Shown here in pieces: positions 15,742-23,552 of a stretch of DNA of 24,320 nucleotides (its first letter is position 1; every line of letters begins with the position of its first letter). The notes below the pieces were generated by a model. It did not search any database. It was not told the DNA's origin and was given only the letters and a program-made list of their open reading frames with translations. Source of the DNA: Enterococcus_I eurekensis (GTDB lineage Bacteria; Bacillota; Bacilli; Lactobacillales; Enterococcaceae); contig NZ_JBHSGT010000064.1 in the NCBI RefSeq assembly GCF_042654605.1, positions 1 through 24,320 of the forward strand, written 5' to 3'. The position numbers were made by a program, and so were the translations under genes.

Positions 15742-16232
15742 GTTTGTCGCTTGATTTCGGCTTTAATCTTTTCCTCGGGCGCATAATCTTGCTCCCAATT
15801 TAACGGCTTTAAAACCTTATGTGTCACAGGATCATAATGCGGTTTACCATCTGGGAAAATTTTCCCCATATTGGCTTGATGAACAATTTCTAATATTGGC
15901 TGTGGGTCAACTCCGAGCAATGAAAAAGAGCCATAAGTAAAATACAATAAGTCCGTTAAAGCGTCAACTTGCTGCACTAGTACATCGTCAACCGCTTCAT
16001 CTTTAGCTAAAATTTTCAATTTTGCTTGATCAATTGCCTGATGCATCGCCGCAACCGCATCATCAAAAACATTCGTTCCCGCTTGACTTGACGCATAAAG
16101 CAATTCAACTAGTTCCTCCACTTTGAAACCTACTCGATTTTGAACCTGTTCTTTCGAAAAAGGGGTGGGCTGCTCTGGGCGGTTATTATCAAAAATACGA
16201 TGAAACGTTTCTGTCATCTCAAATGGTTGCAT
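15723..16232 (-). CDS. MazG/HisE-like all-alpha NTP pyrophosphohydrolase
   Basis: The 169-residue protein is mostly helical. It shows the metal-binding pattern of the all-alpha NTP pyrophosphatase superfamily: E39, E40 and E43 in KVEELVELLYA, and D90 and D94 in VDALTDLLYFTYG. The C-terminal half has NMGKIFPDGKPHYDP and VLKPLNWE, typical of the PRA-PH-like (PF01503-type) proteins of Lactobacillales. Such enzymes hydrolyse nucleoside triphosphates or related compounds to the monophosphate and pyrophosphate, often as housecleaning; histidine synthesis is unlikely as no his genes are near. The ATG follows GGGAG. It lies 14 bases after the Cof-type HAD gene and forms an operon with it. Its final codons form one arm of the terminator shared with the aspartate kinase gene. 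Confidence 0.8.
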   Translation of the reverse strand: MQPFEMTETFHRIFDNNRPEQPTPFSKEQVQNRVGFKVEELVELLYASSQAGTNVFDDAVAAMHQAIDQAKLKILAKDEAVDDVLVQQVDALTDLLYFTYGSFSLLGVDPQPILEIVHQANMGKIFPDGKPHYDPVTHKVLKPLNWEQDYAPEEKIKAEIKRQTKSKQN

Positions 16233-16246
16233 CTTATCACTCCCTT

Positions 16247-17083
16247 TTAAATTACTTTAAAATATTTCAATGCCTTTTCAATCCCTTGGTGTTGATGGCT
16301 ATCAGTGACAAAATCCGCAATTTCTTTTGTCCCTTGTTGCGCATTTCCCATCGCGACACCTATTCCAACGATTTTCAACATCTCAATATCATTTAAATGA
16401 TCGCCAAAGGCCATCGTTTCTTCAAACGTTAATCCTTTATCTGCTAAAAAATGCTGAATACCTTGAACTTTGGATCCACCTTTAGGAACAAGATCCACTG
16501 TATAAGGATTCGAACGTTGGAAATCACAGTTGGGCAAAGCCTTGATTAATTTTTCATTTTCGTATTCTGCACCAAACATCATACATTGATAAATTGGCTC
16601 TTCAAAAATCGCCAAATTTGAATACCGTTCTTTTCTTCGATTAGGACTAAATTTTTGTAAAGCTAATTTAACCGTTCGAACTGGAAAGTTTTTAGGTACA
16701 AAACGGATAAAACGACGAATAAAGCCAGACTCACCAATCCGCATCGTTAAACTACCTTCAACCTGTTTTAAACTACCAAAAAGAAGTTGTCGCGAGTTTT
16801 GATTCGCATAAGTGACGATTTCATCAATCACTCTTTTTTCAAATGGATGGGCATAAATCATTTTATGTTGGTCATAGACAAGTTGCCCATTATAGGTTAC
16901 AAACATATCTAAATTCAAATCTTTTACAATACGTCGTAAACTTCTTGGACCACGCCCAGTAGAAACACCACATAATACGCCGTTTTTTTGAGCAAGTGAA
17001 ATTGCCCGTTTCGTACTTCGACTAACACGACCATTACGAGACAATAACGTTCCATCGACGTCAAAGAAAATTGCCTTAATCAT
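16247..17083 (-). CDS. Cof-type HAD-IIB phosphatase
   Basis: The 278-residue protein starts at the ATG at 17083, which has AGGAGG seven bases upstream; the frame is open further up, but that stretch contains the promoter. HAD motif I is FFDVDGTLL (D8 and D10), motif II is VSTGR, and motif IV is GDHLNDIEML (D228, D232). A large alpha/beta cap lies between motifs II and III, as in the Cof or YkrA-like subfamily. These proteins dephosphorylate sugar phosphates, FMN or similar small molecules in the cytoplasm; the exact substrate is unknown. It is first in a two-gene operon with the pyrophosphohydrolase, transcribed from the promoter at 17109-17137. Confidence 0.9.
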   Translation of the reverse strand: MIKAIFFDVDGTLLSRNGRVSRSTKRAISLAQKNGVLCGVSTGRGPRSLRRIVKDLNLDMFVTYNGQLVYDQHKMIYAHPFEKRVIDEIVTYANQNSRQLLFGSLKQVEGSLTMRIGESGFIRRFIRFVPKNFPVRTVKLALQKFSPNRRKERYSNLAIFEEPIYQCMMFGAEYENEKLIKALPNCDFQRSNPYTVDLVPKGGSKVQGIQHFLADKGLTFEETMAFGDHLNDIEMLKIVGIGVAMGNAQQGTKEIADFVTDSHQHQGIEKALKYFKVI

Positions 17084-17108
17084 CGAGACACCTCCTCTAT
17101 AACTTAAA

Positions 17109-17137
17109 ATAATACCAACACTATTCTTGAAACTCAA
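17109..17137 (-). promoter_or_regulatory. Promoter of the Cof-HAD operon
   Basis: TTGAGT (17132-17137) and TATTAT (17109-17114) have a 17-base spacer on the minus strand. It lies about 70 bases beyond the 3' end of the group II intron, so the intron has not separated gene and promoter. Confidence 0.8.
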
Positions 17138-17248
17138 GAGGTTCGAATACTTTTAGCCGAAAAAAATTCTCCAAAAAATCGAAAAAGCGTAGAGCATTGC
17201 GACTAAAAATCGAGTAGAGGTCCGAACGCATAGGTTCGCACCCCTCTC

Positions 17249-17284
17249 ACACCACCGTACGTACGGACCCGTATACGGCGGTTC
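17249..17284 (-). ncRNA. Domain V of the group II intron
   Basis: CCGCCGTATAC pairs with the GTACGTACGGTGG arm to form the short catalytic hairpin. The stem contains CGC at its base rather than AGC, as described for class C introns. The RT stop codon (17283-17285) lies at its edge. Domain VI follows at about 17209-17247 (GGTGCGAAC/GTTCGGACC). Confidence 0.85.
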
Positions 17285-18671
17285 AATAATTTGAGTGTAC
17301 GAACTGGTATTTCAAGGATATATCCATATATCCTCGAGATACCAGTTCTTTGTCTGTAAGCGAGTGATGGAGGATATGACTCATGGCTATCTTCCAATAG
17401 CCTTTCCTAGTATTCGACCACTTGTACGCTTTGTGCTTATCGATTCCTAACAACATCAGATTTCTTCTTCTGGTTCGTGGATATTTCCATTGTTTCCAGA
17501 TGTATTGTCGGATTCTACGCTTCAACCATCCGTTCAGTTCATTCATGAACCCCTTCATTTCACCAATGCCATAATAGTTTATCCAACCATTCATCAGCTG
17601 TTTGATTTCCTTGAATAGAACTGCCACACTTCGCCCACGGTTACGCTTTGTGATTCTCTTCAATTTCTGTTTCACCGTTATTTTGGCTTTATTGTGGGGA
17701 CGAATCTTAACACCTTTCTTCGTTGGGTGGATACAAAATCCCAGAAACTTTCGTTTCAAGGGACTTCCTACCGCGCTCTTTTCACGATTGACAGTGAGCT
17801 TCAGTTCGCCTTCCAGAAAGTTGATGGCGTTACTCATCACTCGATGTCCCGCTCGTTTACTCCTGATGTAGATATTACAGTCATCGGCGTAACGAACGAA
17901 CTTGTGACCTCTTGCTTCAAGAAATCTATCGAATTCATTGAGATAGATATTACTTAACAATGGTGATAGGTTTCCACCTTGCGGTGTCCCTTCCTCCGAA
18001 GGATGAACCAAGCCATTTTCCATAATTCCACTCATGAGATAACGACGTATCAAGCACAAGACCTGTTTATCTTGAACTTTCTTTTCGATGAGGTACATCA
18101 GTTTATCGTGATTAACGGTGTCAAAATAAGCTTTCATATCAATGTCTACAACGTATCTGTAACCTTGCTCGTAATACGACTTGGCCTGTATAATTGCCAT
18201 CTGCGCACTACGTTTTGGACGAAACCCAAAACTATTATCGGAGAACTCAGTTTCAAATATTGGTTGTAAAACTTGATTGATTGCTTGTTGAAGCATACGG
18301 TCGATGACCGTGGGAATCCCCAGTTTTCGCTTATCACCATTTGATTTGGGTATCTCTACCCGCCGTACAGGTGATGGTTTATACGAACCCTCGCGAAGCT
18401 GATTCAGGAGTTCCTCACGATTCTCCTTCAAGTAGGGAAGCAGTTGGTCGTACATCATACCGTCCACTCCCGCTGCTCCCTTATTTCTGACCACTTGAAG
18501 GTAAGCTCGATTGAGATTATTCCTTGACAGGATTCTCTCAAACAGAGTTGATACACCATCTTGGTCTGTTTGTTCACCGCAAGAAGTGCTACGCACTTCG
18601 TCATATCCTTCGTGTTCCACACTATCCTTTTGACGATAGTCAGATCGTTCTGTTTTCTGCGATTGTCGCAC
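17283..18671 (-). CDS. ltrA: Group II intron reverse transcriptase/maturase
   Basis: This 462-residue protein helps the intron RNA fold and splice and copies it into DNA at new sites. The RT domain includes the finger motif around KGAAGVDG (64-71), RPLGIP-like KRKLGIP, FGFRP (149-152 region), DIDMKAYFDTV with the first catalytic Asp (D177), GTPQGGNLSPLLSNI, and the active-site box YADD (261-264). The maturase (X) domain follows with a thumb, including LMNGWINYYG near residue 370. No HNH endonuclease is present, as is normal for class C. The start is GTG at 18671, preceded by AGGAGG at a suitable distance. The frame is intact, so the element may be active. Similar proteins are widespread in Firmicutes. 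Confidence 0.96.
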   Translation of the reverse strand: MRQSQKTERSDYRQKDSVEHEGYDEVRSTSCGEQTDQDGVSTLFERILSRNNLNRAYLQVVRNKGAAGVDGMMYDQLLPYLKENREELLNQLREGSYKPSPVRRVEIPKSNGDKRKLGIPTVIDRMLQQAINQVLQPIFETEFSDNSFGFRPKRSAQMAIIQAKSYYEQGYRYVVDIDMKAYFDTVNHDKLMYLIEKKVQDKQVLCLIRRYLMSGIMENGLVHPSEEGTPQGGNLSPLLSNIYLNEFDRFLEARGHKFVRYADDCNIYIRSKRAGHRVMSNAINFLEGELKLTVNREKSAVGSPLKRKFLGFCIHPTKKGVKIRPHNKAKITVKQKLKRITKRNRGRSVAVLFKEIKQLMNGWINYYGIGEMKGFMNELNGWLKRRIRQYIWKQWKYPRTRRRNLMLLGIDKHKAYKWSNTRKGYWKIAMSHILHHSLTDKELVSRGYMDISLKYQFVHSNY

Positions 18672-19105
18672 TTCTCACACCTCCTAAATTTCTCAAGATT
18701 ATTATTGTTCAGTCCTTCGTAGCCTGTCAGATGGCTACTACTATGACCTCGGCTGACTTCTTACGATTCATCCTAATGTCACCATTAAGATTGTGCTAGC
18801 TCGTTATCATTTAACTCACACAACACCCTCGTAAGACCTCCCCCGGTAAGAGCAATAACTTTCCTCCCATGTAACTGCTGGATTTACTGTATAGGTTTCG
18901 GGCAGTATTGGACTTCGTCTTGTCTTGCAGACTTATCCGACCTAATTCAGCCTTATATCCAGTTTCTGTTCGTCAGTTCAGGAGTTTGCGTCCGGCTTCC
19001 TTCAGCTACAACCTCACGATTGCCACCTTGCCTTTCGCTAACAGTTCCTACTGCCAAGCCTGTAGCGGACTTTCACCGCCTAGTTATTGCCCATGCAGGG
19101 CGCAC

Positions 19106-19138
19106 AAGAAAAAGAACACCTGAATGTCAAGTGTTCTT
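19106..19138 (-). terminator. pepC terminator and group II intron target
   Basis: A 12-bp stem with one wobble (19127-19138 with 19112-19123, 3-base loop) is followed on the minus strand by TTTCTT. The intron begins at the next base. The hairpin is complete, so pepC termination is probably still possible, although its T-tract has been split. Confidence 0.88.
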
Positions 19139-19153
19139 CTATCGTTATCTATA

Positions 19154-20482
19154 TTATGCCAAAGCCCCCATTGGGTCCCATGCATCTAAAACAATCGGTT
19201 CTGCGTTAAAGTCAGCTAGTTGTTCTGCAGTTAATAAGTCTTTACGGATAACAACTTGGTAGGTAAATTCATCCATCCATGCATCACTTGCAACAAAGAA
19301 TCCTTTATCCCCTACTTTTTCGCCCCAGCTATTTTCAACTTTCCATTTTGTTGATTGCCCATCGATCAAATCGACACCTGTTAAGACCATCGCATGCGTC
19401 ATCAAACTTTCACCATAATCCAAACGTTGCGCTTTGGTCATATCAAAATCAATTCCAAACAAGCTATTAACATCAAAGGCTTCAGTAGCCATAATCCCAC
19501 TATCGCGAGTGGAAGATTGACCCACATCGCAACCAAACCAAACTGATTCACCTTGCTCTAATTGTGCAATTGCTAATTTTTTCAAAGTTGCCATTTCAAC
19601 GTTTAAATAGCGGACTTCTTTACCACCTACAACGTTTCCTAATAAATCAACCGTGTATGAACGATTATATGGTTTATCTTTGGTTGGCGCATTGATAATA
19701 CTCACGTAATCATCCAAATTTACACCAATATACTTATCATAGAATGTTTGTGGTGTTAATCCACGCTCTATATGATATTCTTGGTTTTCATCCCGATACT
19801 CAAAATCAAATTCTGTTGGCGGAGTACCAAGAGAGATGACTAAGAATTGATACACTTCTTGTAAAAATCCTTCTTTGATTAATTGAATTTCTTCCATTGG
19901 TACATTTTTTTCAACTAATTCTCTTAATGCAATCGCATCGCAACGCAATTTCTTATTCAAATAATTATTCAATTCATTTGAACTAGAAGAATTACGGCTT
20001 TCAGGCATGACAGCTTTCGGTACTGCCCCATATTTTTGAAAAATAGAAACAATCATATCCCATTGACCACCATCTTGTTGCGGTGTTTGCAATAGAAAGG
20101 CAACTTCACGACTTGTTCTTTCTTGATTCGCTGTTTTTAAAATATTTTCATAAAAATAATTTGCTTTTTCATATTTATCCCAAAAGAACGTATAATTTTG
20201 TGAAAGTTCAAATTCTTTTAAATTAAAGTTTGCTAAAATTTTATGACGGAAAGTATTTAAAGCAGCAAACATCCAGCAACGACCTGATTGCTCTTGATTT
20301 GATACTTTACCTGTTTTAATATCAATCGAAAAAACAGGTGTATTATGGACCGCCGCACTGATATTTTCAGCTGATGCCTTAATCCCATTTTTGACTACTG
20401 CACGTTGCAATGTCATTTGGTGTTGGTTTTCTTGAATTTCTTGCGCAAATTTCTCCGTTAATGCTTTTGTTATTTCAGTCAT
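19154..20482 (-). CDS. pepC: Aminopeptidase C (bleomycin hydrolase family)
   Basis: PepC is a cytoplasmic cysteine aminopeptidase (family C1B) that forms a hexameric barrel and trims peptides from the N-terminus, supplying amino acids in lactic acid bacteria. The 442-residue length is normal. The catalytic triad is visible: C69 in QSGRCWMFA, H363 in THAMVLTGV and N384 in VENSWGE. The C-terminus ends in DAWDPMGALA; the C-terminal tail of this family reaches into the active site and enforces aminopeptidase activity. The ATG at 20482 has GAGG eight bases upstream. It lies 95 bases after the thioesterase gene on the same strand and could be co-transcribed, since no terminator is obvious between them. 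The group II intron is inserted just past its terminator. Confidence 0.97.
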   Translation of the reverse strand: MTEITKALTEKFAQEIQENQHQMTLQRAVVKNGIKASAENISAAVHNTPVFSIDIKTGKVSNQEQSGRCWMFAALNTFRHKILANFNLKEFELSQNYTFFWDKYEKANYFYENILKTANQERTSREVAFLLQTPQQDGGQWDMIVSIFQKYGAVPKAVMPESRNSSSSNELNNYLNKKLRCDAIALRELVEKNVPMEEIQLIKEGFLQEVYQFLVISLGTPPTEFDFEYRDENQEYHIERGLTPQTFYDKYIGVNLDDYVSIINAPTKDKPYNRSYTVDLLGNVVGGKEVRYLNVEMATLKKLAIAQLEQGESVWFGCDVGQSSTRDSGIMATEAFDVNSLFGIDFDMTKAQRLDYGESLMTHAMVLTGVDLIDGQSTKWKVENSWGEKVGDKGFFVASDAWMDEFTYQVVIRKDLLTAEQLADFNAEPIVLDAWDPMGALA

Positions 20483-20577
20483 TCCCCATGCCTCATTTCT
20501 TTTCGGTTATACAGCAACCATTCTACTCCTCTAAATACATAAAAACAATTACTCCTAACAAATTAGAAACAATAATT

Positions 20578-21315
20578 TTATTTTTTATGCCACAACATTT
20601 GTCCTCGTGAGCAAACTTGATCGTTCACAATAATTTCATGCTTCGTTAACATCTTATCGCATTCATTGATTTTTTCAAAACGAACATGGGGATTTTCCCC
20701 ATAGACGACTTCTTTTTCAAAACGAATATGACTATCGACTAATTCATAACTATCCAGAAATTCTAAACCTAAAGGCGCAAACATCCATGTAAAATAAACC
20801 GCATTATTGACATGATGATTTTCATCAATATCGTAATACTGAATGGTTAAATCCGTCTCTTCATATTGATCCAGAGGTAAAAAGTTAGCTGTCCGCCGAA
20901 TCGATTTAATCGCTTCACTTTGATAAGGTGCAATAATTGATTCCTGTACCCGACTAATTTTACGGGTTTCTTGATTCATCAGGGCAAAAATAGATTGAAT
21001 TAAAACAAGCTCCTCGCCTATCTCATTAAAGACCCAAAAATTACGGTAACAAAAAAAGCGGTTGTAAGCCACAGCTTCTGTTTTAAAAATCAATTGTTGC
21101 CCGACTACGGGTAATTGTTTAACCTGGATTTCATATTCGGTAATAATCCAATTTAGTCCTAACCCATGGATATATGCAGTTCCCCGGCCTAGTTTCATAC
21201 TTTGCTGTTCGGAAGCCTTAATGGCTACAGCGACGAGCATTGATGGGGTCATTTGACCATTCATATCGCATTCATAGTAAGCAACTTCATGCGTCATTTC
21301 GTAAACTAATCCCAC
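20578..21315 (-). CDS. Acyl-ACP thioesterase (FatA/FatB-like)
   Basis: The protein hydrolyses acyl-ACP to free fatty acids or acts on related acyl thioesters. The 245-residue protein has two hotdog-fold halves. The first (about 5-140) contains YECDMNGQMTPSML and LGLNWIITEYEIQV. The second contains YYDIDENHHVNNAVYFTWM, the conserved D/N/H region of the plant and bacterial FatA/FatB family (PF01643 type). I chose the GTG at 21315 because GAGGAG lies seven bases before it; the frame extends further up but without a ribosome site. A good promoter is at 21377-21405. It is divergent from the GntR gene and is followed by pepC. No fatty acid synthesis genes are adjacent, so the physiological role is unclear. 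Confidence 0.9.
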   Translation of the reverse strand: MGLVYEMTHEVAYYECDMNGQMTPSMLVAVAIKASEQQSMKLGRGTAYIHGLGLNWIITEYEIQVKQLPVVGQQLIFKTEAVAYNRFFCYRNFWVFNEIGEELVLIQSIFALMNQETRKISRVQESIIAPYQSEAIKSIRRTANFLPLDQYEETDLTIQYYDIDENHHVNNAVYFTWMFAPLGLEFLDSYELVDSHIRFEKEVVYGENPHVRFEKINECDKMLTKHEIIVNDQVCSRGQMLWHKK

Positions 21316-21376
21316 TTTTTTCTCCTCAATTCTCAAACTTATTTGATTTGGTGCTATTTTCACCCACATAGTAACT

Positions 21377-21405
21377 ATTCTACTCTTGTATTTTTTGAAA
21401 AACAA
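21377..21405 (-). promoter_or_regulatory. Thioesterase gene promoter
   Basis: TTGTTT (21400-21405) and TAGAAT (21377-21382) are separated by 17 bases on the minus strand, giving a leader of about 55 bases. Confidence 0.65.
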
Positions 21406-21432
21406 TCTTCTTTTCTATTTACAATCTCCGAT

Positions 21433-21459
21433 CTTTGTATTACTTTTTATAATACAAAG
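21433..21459 (+). promoter_or_regulatory. Operator palindrome and -10 of the GntR operon
   Basis: CTTTGTATTA and TAATACAAAG are perfect 10-base inverted repeats with a 7-base spacer. The -10 TATAAT (21448-21453) lies inside, and the ribosome site GAGGTG begins at the right edge. No strong -35 is visible. The layout fits autorepression by the GntR-type protein encoded next; binding is inferred. Confidence 0.75.
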
Positions 21460-21469
21460 AGGTGATCAT

Positions 21470-21859
21470 ATGATTTTTGAAATTGACGAACAAAGTAACG
21501 AGCCCATTTATAAACAAATCCAGCAACAAATTATTTTAGGGATTGCACAAAATAAAATTCAACCCGGTATGAACTTGCCCTCTATTCGACAATTGAGTGA
21601 TGAACTAAGTATTAATCCAATGACCATTTCCAAGGCTTATACGTTATTAAAAGAGCAAGGCTATTTAATAACCGATCGACGTAAAGGAGCGATGATTACA
21701 CAGCCTGACTCTTTTACTGAAGTTGAAAGAACCCAATACTTACATGATTTAGCCTTTTTACTCGCTCAAGGACGACTCCATCAAGAAAGCTCATCTAAGA
21801 TACTGACTGATATTGAGTCTATACTCAATCAATACGATCAAGAAAGGAAGCCACTATGA
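21470..21859 (+). CDS. GntR-family regulator, YtrA subfamily
   Basis: This 129-residue protein has an N-terminal winged helix-turn-helix (about 10-75) with the GntR signature PIYKQIQQQI, GMNLPSIRQLSDELSINPMT (shown in part) and YTLLKEQGYL. Only a short helical tail of about 50 residues follows, which is the hallmark of the YtrA subfamily, where the tail mediates dimerisation. The ATG at 21470 has GAGGTGAT before it; the frame is open further up but that region is promoter. It overlaps the next gene by four bases (ATGA), so both are translated together. YtrA-type proteins usually repress their own operon, often one encoding transport or membrane functions, and respond to cell-envelope stress. 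The palindrome at 21433-21459 is the likely operator. Confidence 0.92.
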   Translation: MIFEIDEQSNEPIYKQIQQQIILGIAQNKIQPGMNLPSIRQLSDELSINPMTISKAYTLLKEQGYLITDRRKGAMITQPDSFTEVERTQYLHDLAFLLAQGRLHQESSSKILTDIESILNQYDQERKPL

Positions 21860-23235
21860 ACTATTTATTTATCGGTATGTTAATCTTTATCAATGTTCTA
21901 CAGGCCTTCACATTGGGTTTAGCTGGTAAGCCACATCAACAAGTCATTTTGGAAAATACTATACCAAAAGAATACTTAAACCATCCAGAGATCAAGCAAA
22001 TTGCGGACAAGTACCAGCTACGTTTATGGCAACTAGCAGCTGTTTACAGTGTACTTAGTTTCAGTTTATTATTTCTATCATACGAATCTCTTCAACTAAC
22101 AGCCTTTTGGATTCTCATATTTGCTAGTCTAACGAGTACTTATCTATGTAAAATCTATTTTATTCGTGAAATGAGGTGGCTACTAGTACATAATCAATGG
22201 CAGTCACTTATTATACCTAAGCGAATTGATACTACCCTTATTATTAATAAAAATCAACGAATGGTTCCAGTCTATTGGTTGTATCTAGCTTACATCCCAA
22301 GCCTTCCTTTGGCTTGGTACACAATGAGAGTCAGCGATATTCCAACAGCTAGCATCTTATTAGCAAGTAGTACAAGTCTATTCTTACTAATGCTCGTCAA
22401 TTACTACTATATCGGTCGCATTCCTGCAAAAAGTTTAACGAGCGATTCCCAAATTAATCAGGTCTATAATGATTTAACGAAACATAGTTGGTCCTTTTTA
22501 ACTATTTTAATTAACTGGCTCATGTTGCCTTTGTTATTCTTGCCTATTTTCATGTCACAAATATCCGGCCTTTTAGCCTATAGTTTAATTGTAATTTATA
22601 GTTGCCTCTTACTATTTATGATTTTTTTCATCATTGCCTATCTATACCATTTACGGAAAAAACAAGACCACCTCTTAATGCAAAGTTCCGATTTCCGTTA
22701 TAGTGGCGAAGATCAATATTGGACTTATGGTATCTATATCAATCCCAATGATCCTAAACTTTTTGTGCCTGACCGTATCGGTATGAATATTGGTATTAAC
22801 TTAGGTAGAACCTCAGGTAAAATAATCATGGCTTTCACCAGTCTTTTATTGGTCGCTACTTTCTTCATGACAGTCATCCCAGCTTATTTATATGATTTTA
22901 CAGCAGACCCGATAAGGTTTGAAAAAACTCAAGAATCGATTCTTTTATCTGCACCTTTTGCACCAACTTCTACGATTCCTATTGATACCATTCGAGCCGC
23001 TGAGTTAATCGATTCACTACCCAGACCATTAACAAAGACCTTTGGCATGGCAACAGATAATTATGCGATTGGACGCTTTAACACCAACAATCGAACCAGT
23101 TATTTATATATTGATTATCGTTCCTCACCAATTTTAAAAATTCAAACCGACACAATCGATTATTATTATACAAATAAACAATCAAAACAAACTTTAACCC
23201 TTTATCAACTTCTGGAAATTTCTAAAGATAAATAA
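21856..23235 (+). CDS. Multi-pass membrane protein with DUF5808-like motif
   Basis: The 459-residue protein has an N-terminal membrane segment (1-22), pairs of segments at about 58-76 and 82-102, 138-157 and 163-185, 213-235 and 238-265, and a last one at 322-346. Between the last two is a cytoplasmic or external loop with WTYGIYINPNDPKLFVPDR (289-307), which matches my memory of the DUF5808 pattern of Firmicutes membrane proteins. The C-terminal 100 residues are soluble and beta-rich (YAIGRFNTNNRTSYLYIDY), resembling a bacterial PH-like domain. The function is unknown. Coupling to the YtrA-type regulator suggests envelope stress or drug response, but that is an inference. A strong terminator follows directly. 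Confidence 0.8.
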   Translation: MNYLFIGMLIFINVLQAFTLGLAGKPHQQVILENTIPKEYLNHPEIKQIADKYQLRLWQLAAVYSVLSFSLLFLSYESLQLTAFWILIFASLTSTYLCKIYFIREMRWLLVHNQWQSLIIPKRIDTTLIINKNQRMVPVYWLYLAYIPSLPLAWYTMRVSDIPTASILLASSTSLFLLMLVNYYYIGRIPAKSLTSDSQINQVYNDLTKHSWSFLTILINWLMLPLLFLPIFMSQISGLLAYSLIVIYSCLLLFMIFFIIAYLYHLRKKQDHLLMQSSDFRYSGEDQYWTYGIYINPNDPKLFVPDRIGMNIGINLGRTSGKIIMAFTSLLLVATFFMTVIPAYLYDFTADPIRFEKTQESILLSAPFAPTSTIPIDTIRAAELIDSLPRPLTKTFGMATDNYAIGRFNTNNRTSYLYIDYRSSPILKIQTDTIDYYYTNKQSKQTLTLYQLLEISKDK

Positions 23236-23238
23236 AAT

Positions 23239-23274
23239 AAAAGAAGTATTTTCAATTACGAAAATACTTCTTTT
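23239..23274. terminator. Terminator between the membrane protein gene and the tRNAs
   Basis: A perfect 15-bp stem (23239-23253 with 23260-23274, 6-base loop) has A-rich and T-rich flanks, so it can act for the plus-strand operon and for the minus-strand tRNA transcript ending four bases away. Confidence 0.9.
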
Positions 23275-23278
23275 CTGA

Positions 23279-23352
23279 CTCCGGCAGTAGGACTCGAACC
23301 TACGACATCATGATTAACAGTCATGCGCTACTACCAACTGAGCTATGCCGGA
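23279..23352 (-). tRNA. tRNA-Asn (GTT)
   Basis: A 74-base cloverleaf is visible on the minus strand. The acceptor stem is TCCGGCA/TGCCGGA with discriminator G. The D-arm contains AGCTCAGTTGGTAGTAGC, the anticodon loop is CTGTTAA with GTT flanked by CATGA/TCATG, and the T-arm contains GGTTCGAGTCC. CCA is not encoded. It is co-transcribed after tRNA-Thr. Confidence 0.97.
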
Positions 23353-23400
23353 ATAATTTAATTAAATGTGCCGTTATTTTAAAATGAATAATCATTCTAA

Positions 23401-23473
23401 AGCCACCTGTCGGACTTGAACCGACGACCCCCACCTTACCATGGTGGTGCTCTACCAGCTGAGCTAAGGCGGC
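23401..23473 (-). tRNA. tRNA-Thr (GGT)
   Basis: A 73-base cloverleaf is visible: acceptor GCCGCCT/AGGTGGC with one G-U pair and discriminator T, D-arm AGCTCAGCTGGTAGAGC, anticodon stem CCACC/GGTGG around loop ATGGTAA (anticodon GGT), and T-arm GGTTCAAGTCC. It is the first tRNA after the strong promoter at 23498-23526. Confidence 0.97.
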
Positions 23474-23497
23474 AGTACTTCGACTAACACAAGAATT

Positions 23498-23526
23498 AGA
23501 ATACCGAATTTTGTTCTAAATGTCAA
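23498..23526 (-). promoter_or_regulatory. Promoter of the tRNA-Thr/tRNA-Asn unit
   Basis: A consensus TTGACA (23521-23526) and TATTCT (23498-23503) have a 17-base spacer on the minus strand. Transcription would start near 23491, some 18 bases before tRNA-Thr. Confidence 0.85.
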
Positions 23527-23552
23527 TAGTATTTGTCGATATTACTTGTTAT

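Larger units (their letters stand above)
17209..19105 (-). mobile_element. Group II intron, bacterial class C
   Basis: A 1,897-base group II intron lies between the pepC terminator and the Cof-HAD promoter. On the minus strand it starts with the consensus GTGCG (19105-19101). It carries a reverse transcriptase gene in domain IV and has domain V at about 17284-17249. It ends after a domain VI stem at ...CTCGAT (17209), with the expected final A-pyrimidine. The upstream 5' exon is the pepC terminator hairpin with its T-tract (TTTCTT), and the downstream exon resumes with TTTTAG. Insertion after terminator stems is the hallmark of class C (group IIC) introns. Bases 18672-19105 are the structured 5' domains and hold no gene. 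The 3' boundary could be off by a few bases because of the T-run. Confidence 0.88.

Noticed and set aside
15599..15803. Short open frames on both strands at the end of the aspartate kinase gene
   Set aside because: They lie over the kinase and pyrophosphohydrolase genes and the terminator, with no ribosome sites or recognisable motifs.
17203..17397. Small minus-strand frame covering the 3' end of the intron
   Set aside because: It runs through domain V and VI sequences and is structured intron RNA, not coding sequence.
17602..18799. Several plus-strand open frames opposite the intron maturase
   Set aside because: They are shadows of the maturase gene and intron RNA, without start signals or protein-like motifs.
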